Source: Alteriqipengyuania bathyomarina_B (GTDB lineage: Bacteria > Pseudomonadota > Alphaproteobacteria > Sphingomonadales > Sphingomonadaceae). From it: a stretch of 64,000 bases of DNA. The position numbers and the translations under genes were made by a program. Location of the stretch: NCBI RefSeq assembly GCF_038594605.1, contig NZ_JBCFZM010000001.1, positions 1,054,001 through 1,118,000 of the forward strand, given 5' to 3'. Position 1 is the first letter of the stretch. Each line of letters starts with the position of its first letter. Below are positions 24,789 to 33,688 of this stretch, piece after piece. The notes under the pieces are model-generated. The model was not told where the DNA came from. It did no database searches and saw only the letters and a program-made list of their open reading frames with translations.

Positions 24789-25529
24789 CTAGTCGCGGGC
24801 GACGCCCATGAAGCGCAGCAGGAACAGGAACATGTTGATGAAGTCGAGGTACAGGCTCAGCGCGCCGAGGATGATCGACTTGCCTTCCCAGCTCGTGCCA
24901 CGCAGGCGCTGATAATCGTTCTTCAGACGCTGCGTGTCGTAAGCGGTAAGCCCTGCGAAGATCAGCACGCCGAGGATGCTCACCGCCAGTTCCAGCGCAG
25001 CGGACTGCAGGAACATGTTGATGACCATCGCGATGACAATGCCGATCACACCCATGATCAGGAAGCTGCCCCAACCGGTGAGATCCTTCTTAGTGGTGTA
25101 GCCGAACAGGCTCAGGCCTGCGAAAGCACCAGCGGTCGCGAAGAAGGTCGCCGCGATCGATCCGCCCGTGTAAACGAGGAAGATCGTCGAGAGCGACAGC
25201 CCCATGAGGAAGGCGAAGCCCCAGAACATCAGCTGCAGCGTGCCGCGGCTGAATTTCTGCGCGCCGAAGCTCATCGCGAACACGATGGCCAGCGGCGAAA
25301 GCGCCACGATCCACATCAGCGGGCCGCTCGCGAGGGTCAGGGCAAGTCCCGACTGCGCGGTCAGCAGCGCGACGATCCCCGTGAGCAGAATGCCCGAGGT
25401 CATATAGTTGTAAATCGAGAGCATGTACTTGCGCAGACCCGCGTCGAAGGTCGTGCGCGAGGCGACATCACCCCCGGCGCGCGGCACCGAGCCGAAACTC
25501 TGCCGTGTGCGGTCGTCCCAATCAGCCAT
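24789..25529 (-). CDS. Bax inhibitor-1/YccA family membrane protein
   Basis: A 246-residue protein with about seven TM helices, of the family that includes E. coli YbhL/YccA and eukaryotic BI-1, thought to be pH-sensitive calcium leak channels or protease modulators. The N-terminal 30 residues are polar (MADWDDRTRQSFGSVPRAGG), and TTFDAGLRKYMLSIYNYMTSG leads into the first helix. The end has GALSLYLDFINMFLFLLRFMG, the family's typical last helix. The start is the ATG at 25529; the open frame upstream to 25607 lacks family character. Confidence 0.92.
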   Translation of the reverse strand: MADWDDRTRQSFGSVPRAGGDVASRTTFDAGLRKYMLSIYNYMTSGILLTGIVALLTAQSGLALTLASGPLMWIVALSPLAIVFAMSFGAQKFSRGTLQLMFWGFAFLMGLSLSTIFLVYTGGSIAATFFATAGAFAGLSLFGYTTKKDLTGWGSFLIMGVIGIVIAMVINMFLQSAALELAVSILGVLIFAGLTAYDTQRLKNDYQRLRGTSWEGKSIILGALSLYLDFINMFLFLLRFMGVARD

Positions 25530-25694
25530 TTCAAAGCCACTCCAGTTGCCGGCTGCAATATGCGCCGGTTCAGGAGAGAATATTGCGTCAAATGCCCCGG
25601 AATTCAAGGGCTGGCAGCACGATTTAGTCTTAACCGCCGTTCAGGTGCAAGGGGTGCAACAGACGCCTTTTATGCACCTGTCCCGGTTGCCGGT

Positions 25695-26201
25695 TCAGGC
25701 CTCGCCCGCCGCATCGATCATCGCCGCTTCCAGCGCCTCGGCGGGCTCCTTGTTGCCCCACAGCACGAACTGGAACGCCGGGTAGAACCGGTCGCATTCC
25801 TCGACCGCATTCTCGATCAGAGCCTGCGCCTGCGAGACGCTCAGCATGCCGTCGTCGGCCAGCAGCGCGCCGTGGCGATAGACGAGCACGCCCCCCTGGC
25901 TCCAGACGTCGAAATGGCCAAGCCACACCTGTTCGTTGACGAGGCCGAGCAGCTCGTAAGCGGAGGCAAGGCGATCCTTGCCCACGCGGATATCGGGCAG
26001 GCAGATCAGCTGGAGGACGCTGTCTTCCGGCTTTAGCACCGCACGCACCTGATACTTGACCCAGGCGCCCTGCACCTCGCCGCCCAGTTCTTCGTCGGCA
26101 TGGGTGTCCAGCGCCCAGCCGCGCGCGTCGAACAGCGCGGCGAGCACATCCATCGGCGATCCGTATTCGTTGCCGATATTGTCGTTCAAAGCGGTTTCCA
26201 T
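25695..26201 (-). CDS. YbjN domain-containing protein
   Basis: A 168-residue soluble protein of the YbjN family, related to type III secretion chaperones in fold. It starts METALNDNIGNEYGSPMDVLAALFDARGW and has the LQLICLPDIRVGKDRLASAYEL and NEQVWLGHFDVWSQGGVLVYRHGALL segments that mark the family. In enterobacteria YbjN affects stress response and motility; its role here is unknown. The promoter region (26202-26366) carries a 12 bp direct repeat and a 12 bp palindrome that could be operators. Confidence 0.88.
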   Translation of the reverse strand: METALNDNIGNEYGSPMDVLAALFDARGWALDTHADEELGGEVQGAWVKYQVRAVLKPEDSVLQLICLPDIRVGKDRLASAYELLGLVNEQVWLGHFDVWSQGGVLVYRHGALLADDGMLSVSQAQALIENAVEECDRFYPAFQFVLWGNKEPAEALEAAMIDAAGEA

Positions 26202-26232
26202 CTGCGATCCCTATACCCGTCCATCTGTTTCA

Positions 26233-26321
26233 ACGCCTTGTGGGGGATCGACGGGGGCACACGCAAACCGCGCAGCGAAGCGAGCGGTGTATAAGCGTTA
26301 ACGCTGTTCACGCCTTGTGGG
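26233..26321. promoter_or_regulatory. direct repeat and palindrome upstream of ybjN
   Basis: The 165 bp between the SPOR-domain gene and the YbjN gene holds two copies of ACGCCTTGTGGG (26233-26244 and 26310-26321), 77 bases apart start to start, each preceded by a similar TTTCA/GTTCA context. Between them lies the perfect palindrome AGCGTTAACGCT (26294-26305). Repeats at such spacing are often regulator sites. I cannot name the regulator. Confidence 0.4.
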
Positions 26322-26366
26322 AAAAGCGCTTTTTCGGCGCAAATCCGTGATGTCGAACCGACGCGA

Positions 26367-28103
26367 TCAGCGCAGGTCCTCGATCTCCTGACCTTCGGCG
26401 CTGGTCCACACGAAGGAATCGATGTCCGCCGCCGCGAGCGCATTGAGCGCCTCGCGCGCATCCGCCTGGCTGTCGAACGGCCCGGCGAGCAGGCGGTTGG
26501 TCTGACCCCATGGCGTCACGAAAGGCCCCTTGCCCTTCAGCGCATCGACCTTGCGATATTTCAGGCGCCAGTCGCTGCGCAGCAGGCTGCGGTTCTGCCC
26601 GATACCCAATTGCAGCCAGATCCGCTTGGGCGCAGGTGGCGGCTCGGGCGCTGCGACCTCGCGTACCGGGTCGATGGCGGAAATATCGACGACGTCGTCG
26701 CCCGATACCGCGACCGTGGTCGGCTCGGCGAAATCGGCGAAGGCGTCCGCCAAATCCATCTTGCCGAGCGATGCGGGCTGCGCGGGAGCGGCCGTCGCGG
26801 TGCTTGCCTGCACACTGCGCGATTCGGGCTGGCCTGCATTGGCCGGCGCAAGCGGCGCGGTGTCTGTCCGCGCCTGCGCTGGCGGACCGGCGGGCGGGCC
26901 AGAGGGAGATGGGGTGGCACTCTGCGATAGTGCGGCAACCCGAACGGGCGCTTGCGCTTGGGCCGGTTGCACATTGCCCGGCGAAGCGGGCAGTTCGGCC
27001 TGGGCCGCGCGGGTCTCGCCCGACTGCGCGGGCGTGCCGGTGGCTGCGGGGGTTGGCGGAGGCGGCTGCGACGCTGCAGCGGGCTGGGCAGTACCGGGTG
27101 CGGCACTCGCCTGCCGTTCCGGCTGACGCATGATCGTCCGCGTCAGCGGATCGCGGGGGTCCACACCATTGCTCCGCGCGCCCTGGCTTTCCTGCGCTGC
27201 GACAGCCGTGCCAAATGCATTTCCACGCGGTTCGAGCGCACCGTCCGGGGTTTCCGGCGCGCCGAGCGTGCCCGCCGCGCTCGCGATGCGCGGGTCGTCC
27301 CGTCCGATGCGGGAGGCGGAAGGATAAATCCCGAGATTGGCGGCGGCGGCCTGCTGCGACTTCGTGAGGCGCGGCATGAAGCGCAGATAGGGCTCCATCC
27401 GCCCCGCCAGATCACGCGGCATTACGGCGCGCGCGATCTCGATCGCGTCTTCCGCATTGCCCAGGATCGCCAGTCCGAAGGCGCGCGTGCGATAGGCGCC
27501 ATAATCCTTCTCGTCGATCAGCGGCTTGAGCGCCTCCTCAAAAGAGCGGCGATCGCCTGCAATCGCATAGCTGAGCGCAAGGCGCTGACGCACCGCGGCA
27601 TCGTCCTTGCGTGACAGCGCCTCGCGATAGGCGCTCTGCGCGGCACCGTTCTGGCCGACCAGATCGTAGGCCAAGCCGCGATCGGCCCACAGCGATCCGG
27701 ACGCGATTCCGGCATTGTCGGCCTCCTCGAACAGTTTGAGCGCCTCGACCGGGCGTCCGCCGCGCACATAGGCAGCGGCCATGCCTTCGGAGATGCGCGG
27801 ATTTTCCGGCGACAAGGCTTTCGCCCGACCGAAGAAACCGATCGCCGCATCCATGTCGTCCAGCTCGAGCGAGGCGAGACCCGCCGCGATCAGCGCATCG
27901 ACATCGCGCCGATCCTTGGCCAGCCGCAACAGCGCCGTGTTGAGGTCGGACACGGCAGCAGGCGGCAATGGCTGCACCACCGCGCGCGACACCGAATCCT
28001 GCGACTGCGCAGATAGCGGAGCTGCAACGCCGAGAACGCTGCACGCCAGCATGGGCACAAGCACCGGCAACGCGGTGCGCGAGATTTTGAATCGACCCGT
28101 CAT
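26367..28103 (-). CDS. SPOR domain protein with TPR-like repeats
   Basis: A 578-residue secreted or periplasmic protein. The signal peptide is at about 1-33 (LPVLVPMLACSVLGVAAPLSA). Helical TPR-like repeats follow from 55 to about 210 (LASLELDDMDAAIGFFGRAKALSPENP and similar units). A long Pro/Ala/Gln-rich linker spans about 280-460. The C-terminal SPOR domain (about 495-578) has IWLQLGIGQNRSLLRSDW and TPWGQTNRLLAGPFDSQADA. SPOR domains bind denuded glycan strands at the septum, so a role in division is likely, and it lies 72 bp downstream of ftsZ on the same strand. The ATG at 28103 gives a normal signal peptide. Confidence 0.87.
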   Translation of the reverse strand: MTGRFKISRTALPVLVPMLACSVLGVAAPLSAQSQDSVSRAVVQPLPPAAVSDLNTALLRLAKDRRDVDALIAAGLASLELDDMDAAIGFFGRAKALSPENPRISEGMAAAYVRGGRPVEALKLFEEADNAGIASGSLWADRGLAYDLVGQNGAAQSAYREALSRKDDAAVRQRLALSYAIAGDRRSFEEALKPLIDEKDYGAYRTRAFGLAILGNAEDAIEIARAVMPRDLAGRMEPYLRFMPRLTKSQQAAAANLGIYPSASRIGRDDPRIASAAGTLGAPETPDGALEPRGNAFGTAVAAQESQGARSNGVDPRDPLTRTIMRQPERQASAAPGTAQPAAASQPPPPTPAATGTPAQSGETRAAQAELPASPGNVQPAQAQAPVRVAALSQSATPSPSGPPAGPPAQARTDTAPLAPANAGQPESRSVQASTATAAPAQPASLGKMDLADAFADFAEPTTVAVSGDDVVDISAIDPVREVAAPEPPPAPKRIWLQLGIGQNRSLLRSDWRLKYRKVDALKGKGPFVTPWGQTNRLLAGPFDSQADAREALNALAAADIDSFVWTSAEGQEIEDLR

Positions 28104-28174
28104 CGTGCGGAAACTAGTCCGGCATGACCCGTGTGAACAGCCCCAGAGCACGCTCCGGACGCCACTCGTCGCGG

Positions 28175-29938
28175 CTACTGGTTGTTCTGTCGCCCCAGGA
28201 AACGCGGGATATTCAACGAGGAACCATCGTCATCCTCGTCGTCGTCCTCTTCCTCGGGCGCCCCGCCGCGGGACAGTTTGGCCATCCGTTCGAAAAGCGT
28301 GCCGCCGCCGCCACTCTGCGGGGGAGGCGGTGCTGGCCGATTTTCCTTGCCGCCGTCGCCTGCAACGAGCCCCCGGCGACGGGTCGGCGCAGGCTCATCG
28401 GCCGGTGGCGCCTCGGCGGCATTGTCTTTCGGCTCACCCTGAGCCCTGGCATTGGCCTCGTCGCCCAGCAGCAACTCGTCGGACGGTTCGTCTGCCTCAG
28501 CCTTGGTCATCGAACCAAGGTCGAGCGTGTCGTCATCGTCCGGCCCTTCGTTCGCACCGGCTGGCGCGCCGAAAGGCTTGCTTCCCGAGCGTGCCGGAGC
28601 CCCGAAGTCGCGCTCCTCATCCTCGGAATTGCGCAGTCCGGCGAGCGGATCGACGATGTCGTCGACATCCTCGCCCTCACCATCGTCCTCGTAATCCTCG
28701 TCGTCGCCATAGACGGCGGCGGGTTTAGGGGTGTGCGGAGCCTGCGGCGCATCATCGCCCCACGGGTCACGCGAAGCTTCGCCCGATGCCTCCCCCGACG
28801 ACTGCGGTGCCTGAACCGGCTCGCGCCGCTCTTGCTCGACCGCTTCGCTATCGGCGCGCGAGAAGTCGAGCACCGGACGTTTGGCCTGCCTCGGCTCGTC
28901 CGCGGGTTCGGGACTGCGCGGCTGCGGCGCCGGGTTGGCTGCGGCACGCGGAATGGCGGTCTGCCCATCGCTGCCCTCTTCGATCCCGGTGGCCACCACC
29001 GACACGCGAATCTTGCCTTCCAGATTGGGGTTGAAAGCCGAACCCCAGATGATGTTGGCGTTATCGTCGACCAGTTCGCGAATGTGGTTCGCGGCTTCGT
29101 CGACTTCGAGCAGCTTCATGTCCTCGCCGCCGATGATCGAGATGATGACGCCCTTGGCGCCCGCCATCGACACACCTTCGAGCAGCGGATTGGCGATCGC
29201 CTGCTCGGCAGCTTCGCGGGCACGATTTTCGCCCTCGGCCTCGCCGGTGCCCATCATCGCCTTGCCCATTTCCTCCATGACCGACTTCACGTCGGCAAAG
29301 TCGAGGTTGATGAGGCCCGGCATTGTCATCAGGTCGGTTATCGAGCGCACGCCCTGCTGCAGCACCTCGTCGGCAAGCCGGAAGGCTTCCTTGAAGGTGG
29401 TGTCGCGATTCGCGATCAGGAACAGGTTCTGGTTGGGAATGACGATCAGCGTATCGACCTGGCGCTGAAGCTCTTCGATCCCGGCCTCGGCGGCGCGCAT
29501 CCGGCGCGTGCCTTCGAACAGGAACGGCTTGGTCACCACACCCACGGTCAGCACGCCCTTGCGGCGCGCGGCTTCCGCGATCACCGGAGCCGCCCCGGTG
29601 CCGGTGCCGCCGCCCATCCCGGCCGCGATGAAGCACATGTTCACCCCGTCGAGCGCATCCTCGATCGCCTCGACCGTTTCCTCTGCCGCCGCCTTGCCCA
29701 GTTCGGGCCGCGCGCCCGCGCCCAGTCCGCCGGTGCTTTCCGGCCCGAGCTGGATGCGATTTTCCGCAGGCGAAGTACTGAGCGACTGGGCATCGGTATT
29801 GGCGACGATGAAATCGACGCCTTCGATCTCGGCCTCCATCATGTTGGCGATGGCGTTGCCGCCAGCGCCGCCTACACCGATAACCGTGATCTTGGGGCGC
29901 AGATCGTCCGAAGGGTCGGGGCCGATATTGATACTCAT
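28175..29938 (-). CDS. ftsZ: cell division protein FtsZ
   Basis: The tubulin-like GTPase that polymerises into the Z ring. The 587 residues are far longer than the 380-390 of E. coli. The GTPase core (about 1-320) has GVGGAGGNAIANM near 21-33 and the tubulin signature GGGTGTG at 109-115. A roughly 240-residue acidic, Pro-rich intrinsically disordered linker follows, and the conserved C-terminal peptide LNIPRFLGRQ that binds FtsA/SepF-type partners is at the very end. Long linkers are usual in Alphaproteobacteria. The ATG at 29938 has GGAG 11 bases upstream. It is the last dcw gene, 145 bp after ftsA, the only large gap in the cluster, so it may have its own promoter. Confidence 0.98.
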   Translation of the reverse strand: MSINIGPDPSDDLRPKITVIGVGGAGGNAIANMMEAEIEGVDFIVANTDAQSLSTSPAENRIQLGPESTGGLGAGARPELGKAAAEETVEAIEDALDGVNMCFIAAGMGGGTGTGAAPVIAEAARRKGVLTVGVVTKPFLFEGTRRMRAAEAGIEELQRQVDTLIVIPNQNLFLIANRDTTFKEAFRLADEVLQQGVRSITDLMTMPGLINLDFADVKSVMEEMGKAMMGTGEAEGENRAREAAEQAIANPLLEGVSMAGAKGVIISIIGGEDMKLLEVDEAANHIRELVDDNANIIWGSAFNPNLEGKIRVSVVATGIEEGSDGQTAIPRAAANPAPQPRSPEPADEPRQAKRPVLDFSRADSEAVEQERREPVQAPQSSGEASGEASRDPWGDDAPQAPHTPKPAAVYGDDEDYEDDGEGEDVDDIVDPLAGLRNSEDEERDFGAPARSGSKPFGAPAGANEGPDDDDTLDLGSMTKAEADEPSDELLLGDEANARAQGEPKDNAAEAPPADEPAPTRRRGLVAGDGGKENRPAPPPPQSGGGGTLFERMAKLSRGGAPEEEDDDEDDDGSSLNIPRFLGRQNNQ

Positions 29939-29954
29939 AGGGTCTTCACTCCGC

Positions 29955-29981
29955 GAAATCGGCGGGGTGGATACCGATTTC
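29955..29981 (-). promoter_or_regulatory. hairpin in the ftsZ leader
   Basis: The 145 bp ftsA-ftsZ gap contains a perfect 8 bp inverted repeat, GAAATCGG (29955-29962) and CCGATTTC (29974-29981), with an 11-base loop, ending 16 bases before the ftsZ start. A TTTTCCACA element (30036-30044) that fits a relaxed DnaA box lies further upstream. The hairpin could affect ftsZ message stability or translation, or be an operator. No promoter can be assigned with confidence. Confidence 0.4.
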
Positions 29982-30083
29982 TCAATGGTTTCATGTGGCA
30001 GATATCACCGGGCTATTTAATGGATATCCCCGATCTTTTCCACATAACTCGCCCAAGCAATGCGAAGCGAGCGGGGTCCGGCG

Positions 30084-31334
30084 TCAGAAATATTCGCGAC
30101 CTGCCCGCCATACGCGATTGATGAGCCCGATACCACTCATGCGCGACTGCGACTGATACTTCGCCTTCACCGTGCGGATATCGACCGGGTCTTTCGCGGC
30201 GTAAAGGCACAGGCCGACCAGCGTCGAGAAACCGGGTGTGGCATGTGCGGGCGGAAGCCCGCGCAGGACCTGCGGCTTGCCGATGCGCACCGGGCGGCCC
30301 AGCGCATTCTGGACGAACTCTGCGCTGCCGGCCAGTTCCGCGCCGCCGCCGGTGAGCACGACCGGCCCACCCTTGGCGCCGATGAAGTCCATGGCTTTCA
30401 GCGCCTTGCCGACCTCATCGGTGAGGCGGCCGAGCTGTTCGGTTACGACCGCGACCAGATCGGCGCGATTGATCGAGCCTGCCCGCGGATCGCCATCGGG
30501 ATCGACCGGCACCTGCTCGCGATGATCGCTCGGGCTGGCGAGCGCCGAGCCGGACACGCACTTGAGCCGCTGGGCGTGCTGTCGCCGAATGCCGAACGTG
30601 CTCGCGATGGCATCGGTAATATCGCCCGAGCCCAGCGGGATCGCCCGCATCGCCTGGACCATCCCGTTGCGCAGCACCGCGACATTGGTGACATCGCCGC
30701 CGATCTCGATCAGCGCGGTGCCAAGCTCACGTTCTTCGGGCGTGAGGCTGGCATGGGCCGACGCGATCGGCGCGGCGACCACGCCCTCCACCGTCAGATG
30801 TGCGCTCTGCACCGCGGTGATGATGTTGCGGATCGGCGCGCCATCGGCGAGCAGGATGTGGACGTCGACGCCCAGCTGCTCGGCATAAAGGCCGACCGGG
30901 TTGGCGACGCCGTGGGGGCCGTCGACCGAATAATGCGCGGGCTGCGCGTGCAGCACCATGCGCCCGTCGGGCTCCAGCGTGTCGCGCGCGGTGACCAGCA
31001 GGTGGTCGACGTCTTCCTCTTCGATCCGGCGCCCGTGAATGGGGATTTCGACACGCGAGATGCGGCTGGCGAGTCCGGCGCCCGCGCATCCGACCCACAC
31101 GCTCTCGATCGCGGTGCCCGCATCCTTCTCCGCCCGCTCGACCGCTTCGCGGATCGCATGGGTCGCGGCCTGGCTGTCGGTCACGTAACCGCGCCGCACG
31201 CCCGCGCTCGCCCGATGCGAGGACCCGAGCACGATCAGCTCGCCGCCCTCGGTCAGGCCCATGATCATGGCGGAAACCCGGAAGGAGCCCAGATTGATCG
31301 CGCCGAACACGCGGGAGATGCGCGCCGCACCCAT
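30084..31334 (-). CDS. ftsA: cell division protein FtsA
   Basis: The actin-like ATPase that tethers FtsZ to the membrane and recruits later divisome proteins. The 416 residues carry the actin-fold motifs: INLGSFRVSAMIMGL near 13-27, the 1C domain region around VWVGCAGAGLASRISR, EIGGDVTNVAVLRNG (phosphate 2) and VVLTGGGAELAG (adenosine). The C-terminus SGIGLINRVWRAGREYF is an amphipathic membrane-targeting helix. The start is the ATG at 31334, sharing one base with the ftsQ stop (TAATG). Confidence 0.97.
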   Translation of the reverse strand: MGAARISRVFGAINLGSFRVSAMIMGLTEGGELIVLGSSHRASAGVRRGYVTDSQAATHAIREAVERAEKDAGTAIESVWVGCAGAGLASRISRVEIPIHGRRIEEEDVDHLLVTARDTLEPDGRMVLHAQPAHYSVDGPHGVANPVGLYAEQLGVDVHILLADGAPIRNIITAVQSAHLTVEGVVAAPIASAHASLTPEERELGTALIEIGGDVTNVAVLRNGMVQAMRAIPLGSGDITDAIASTFGIRRQHAQRLKCVSGSALASPSDHREQVPVDPDGDPRAGSINRADLVAVVTEQLGRLTDEVGKALKAMDFIGAKGGPVVLTGGGAELAGSAEFVQNALGRPVRIGKPQVLRGLPPAHATPGFSTLVGLCLYAAKDPVDIRTVKAKYQSQSRMSGIGLINRVWRAGREYF

Positions 31335-32245
31335 TATTCGGCCCTTTCCTTGCTGCTGGCGAAGCGATCCGCCCGGCCCGGCTCGCGCAGGACATAGCGA
31401 TCGGGCACGCGCAGATCGATCACGGTCGCCTTGCCGCCGAGCAGGCGATAGAGCCCGTCCATCCGCGCGAAATCGATGAAGGCATCCGCCGCCTCGTCCT
31501 CGCCCTGAGGCAGCGCGAGGATCTGGCCGGTCTTGAACACGATATTCCAGCGCCGCTCGCCGATCCGGTGCGCGCTGGCGATCTGCGGCTGGAGCGCGGG
31601 CGCGGCGGCGAGCACGCGGTCGAGCGAGTCGATCTGGTCCTTCGCACCCGCACCCGAAATGCGCAGCATGCCTGCCGCATCTTCCTCCGCGATCGGATCG
31701 AGTTCGATCCCGTCGCGGTCGATCAGCACCAGCCGGTCGGGCTTGACCAGCACCGCGTGCGGCGTGCGTTCCTGAATGTCGATTACCAGCTTGTCGGGCA
31801 GCTGGCGCGAAACACGCGCCTCGGCGATCCACGGCATCCGCTTCAGCTCGGTGCGGATTTCCGCAAGGTCGAGCAGCGGCATCGGCGTCCCGCGATGCTC
31901 CATCACCTCTTCGTAGACCTTCAGGCGGTTCATTCGCTCGACCCCGGTCAGGTCGATATTGCGCATCTGGAACCCCGCTGATCCGGCGGAGGCTGCGATC
32001 TGCTGGTGCATCAGCGCAGGCACGCCCGCGGCGCTCGCAACCCACCAGGCGAGCGCTGAAGCGCCTGCGAGGATCGCGAAGAAAAAACCGCCCTGCAACT
32101 GCTTCTGGCTGATCGGCAGGGCGGATAGCGCGGTGTTGACCACGCCCTTGCTCTGCCGGGTCGCTGCCCGCGCCTTTGACGCACGCGAGCGCGAATTGGC
32201 GGCCCGCCGAACCCCTTGCGCCTTACGCTTGACCTTGCGCGCCAT
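31334..32245 (-). CDS. ftsQ: cell division protein FtsQ
   Basis: A bitopic divisome protein that links early and late division proteins through FtsL and FtsB. The 303 residues have a basic cytoplasmic tail (MARKVKRKAQGVRRAANSRS), a TM helix near 54-72 (GGFFFAILAGASALAWWVAS), a POTRA domain (about 92-165, with IDLTGVERMNRLKVYEEVME) and the FtsQ beta domain with VLVKPDRLVLIDRDGIEL. The extended basic N-terminus is typical of Alphaproteobacteria. The ATG at 32245 overlaps the end of ddl by 23 bp. Confidence 0.95.
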   Translation of the reverse strand: MARKVKRKAQGVRRAANSRSRASKARAATRQSKGVVNTALSALPISQKQLQGGFFFAILAGASALAWWVASAAGVPALMHQQIAASAGSAGFQMRNIDLTGVERMNRLKVYEEVMEHRGTPMPLLDLAEIRTELKRMPWIAEARVSRQLPDKLVIDIQERTPHAVLVKPDRLVLIDRDGIELDPIAEEDAAGMLRISGAGAKDQIDSLDRVLAAAPALQPQIASAHRIGERRWNIVFKTGQILALPQGEDEAADAFIDFARMDGLYRLLGGKATVIDLRVPDRYVLREPGRADRFASSKERAE

Positions 32246-33188
32246 CTTTCCCTCCCGAGTGGCTCAGTGCGTCCGCGATGATCGTTTCGACCAGATCCTC
32301 GTAACTCATGCCGACATGTCGCGCTTGCTCGGGCACAAGGCTGAGCGGCGTCATCCCGGGCTGGGTATTGGTTTCGAGCACGAAAAGGCCATCGACACCC
32401 TGCTCATCGTCCCAGCGAAAATCGGTGCGGCTGGTGCCCCTGCAGCCCAGGATGCGATGCGCCTCGCGCGCGTAGTGCATGCAGGCTTCGGCAATATCCT
32501 GAGGTATCTCGGCCGGGCAGACGTGGCGGGTGCGCCCGTCGGTATACTTGTTCTCGAAATCGTAGAACCCACTCTCGACGATCAGTTCGGTGACGCCCAG
32601 TGCCTTCTCGCCGACTACTGCCGTCGTCAGCTCGCGGCCCCGGATATAGGGCTCGGCGAGCAGTTCAGGGAATTCCTGCCACGGGCCCTTGGCATCGGGG
32701 CCGATAGGATTGCCGTAATTGCTCTCGTCGGAGACGATCGCGACGCCGACGGACGAGCCTTCGTTGACCGGCTTGAGCACATAGGGGCGCGGCAGCGGAT
32801 CGCTAATGTAGAGGTCCTCCGACTTCACGATCCGTCCGCCCGGCATGGGGATACCGCGCGGCACCAGCGCCTGCTTGGTCAATTCCTTGTCGATCGCGAT
32901 CACCGAGGTGGCGAGGCCGCTATGCGTATAGGGCACGCCCATCAGATCGAGCATGCCTTGCACCGTTCCGTCCTCGCCCGGCACGCCGTGGAGCGCGTTG
33001 AACACGATATCGGGCTTTACCTCCGCGATCCGCGCAGCAACCTGCCGGTCCATGTCGATCCGGGTGACGGTGTGCCCGCGCGCTTCAAGCGCCTTGGCGA
33101 CGCCCTCGCCGCTCATCAGCGAAACGGGCCGTTCGTTCGCCCAGCCGCCCATCAGGACGGCGACATGGAGCTTGTCCGGCAGGATCAC
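32223..33188 (-). CDS. ddl: D-alanine--D-alanine ligase
   Basis: ATP-grasp enzyme that joins two D-alanines for the peptidoglycan pentapeptide. The 321 residues have LHVAVLMGGWANERPVSLMSG at the N-terminus, NALHGVPGEDGTVQGMLD (the HG(x)3-4EDG loop), YVLKPVNEGSSVGVAIV and FVLETNTQPGMTPLSLVPEQA, where the DxNxxP-type metal site reads ETNTQPGMT. The start is the GTG at 33188 (ILPDKLHVAV follows) because it overlaps the DUF4262 stop by GTGA; no ATG fits. It lies in the dcw operon between the DUF4262 gene and ftsQ, and is of the DdlB type by position. Confidence 0.95.
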   Translation of the reverse strand: MILPDKLHVAVLMGGWANERPVSLMSGEGVAKALEARGHTVTRIDMDRQVAARIAEVKPDIVFNALHGVPGEDGTVQGMLDLMGVPYTHSGLATSVIAIDKELTKQALVPRGIPMPGGRIVKSEDLYISDPLPRPYVLKPVNEGSSVGVAIVSDESNYGNPIGPDAKGPWQEFPELLAEPYIRGRELTTAVVGEKALGVTELIVESGFYDFENKYTDGRTRHVCPAEIPQDIAEACMHYAREAHRILGCRGTSRTDFRWDDEQGVDGLFVLETNTQPGMTPLSLVPEQARHVGMSYEDLVETIIADALSHSGGKDGAQGQA

Positions 33189-33688
33189 ACCCGCGGTCCG
33201 CCCGAAGGGTAGAGCTGAATCTGGCCGAGCCGGATCCCCGGCGAGCAATCCTCCTCCCACGGAAAGGCGCGGGTGTCGGGATCGGGCCAGACGATCTGCA
33301 TCGCGCGGCGCAGTTCCTTGCCATCGCGGTAACGGTGGAACCACATCGCGTAGCCAAAATGCCTTTCCCAGGCGCGCGGGTCTTCGATCGGGCGGGCGAC
33401 GCAGTCGTAACCTTCGATAAGGTTGCCGATCGCCTTTCCGTCTGTGAGCTCGAGCCCGTCATCCTTGCACTGGTGAAACAGCGCATTGACCATCGAACCC
33501 GCGAGATCGCGTCTCAGGCTGTAAACCAGCACTTCGGGCTGACCCAGCGTATGCTCGAAACCGATCGAATAGCAGAACGTGGGCGCTTCCGGATTATCGG
33601 ATGTGACATGCATCACCGACCAGCCGAATTTCTCGACGTTCTCGATAATTGCCTTCTGGTTGTCGTCCAGGGTTTCGCCTTCGCTCAT
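33185..33688 (-). CDS. DUF4262 protein embedded in the dcw operon
   Basis: A 167-residue soluble protein of the DUF4262 family, function unknown. The hallmark N-terminus is IIENVEKFGWSVMHVTSDN, APTFCYSIGFEHTLGQPEVLVYSL, and later ARPIEDPRAWERHFGYAMWFHRY. It has no signal or TM segments. It overlaps murB (ATGA) and ddl (GTGA) by 4 bp each, so it is translated as part of the cell-wall operon. An ATG at 33715 would add nine residues, but the overlap and the MSEGETLDD start favour 33688. No peptidoglycan role is known for the family; the position suggests one or a neutral insertion. Confidence 0.85.
   Translation of the reverse strand: MSEGETLDDNQKAIIENVEKFGWSVMHVTSDNPEAPTFCYSIGFEHTLGQPEVLVYSLRRDLAGSMVNALFHQCKDDGLELTDGKAIGNLIEGYDCVARPIEDPRAWERHFGYAMWFHRYRDGKELRRAMQIVWPDPDTRAFPWEEDCSPGIRLGQIQLYPSGGPRV

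Noticed and set aside
25636..25685. AGGTGCA/TGCACCT inverted repeat after the YbjN gene as a terminator
   Set aside because: The 7 bp arms are far apart with a large loop and no T tract; too weak to list.
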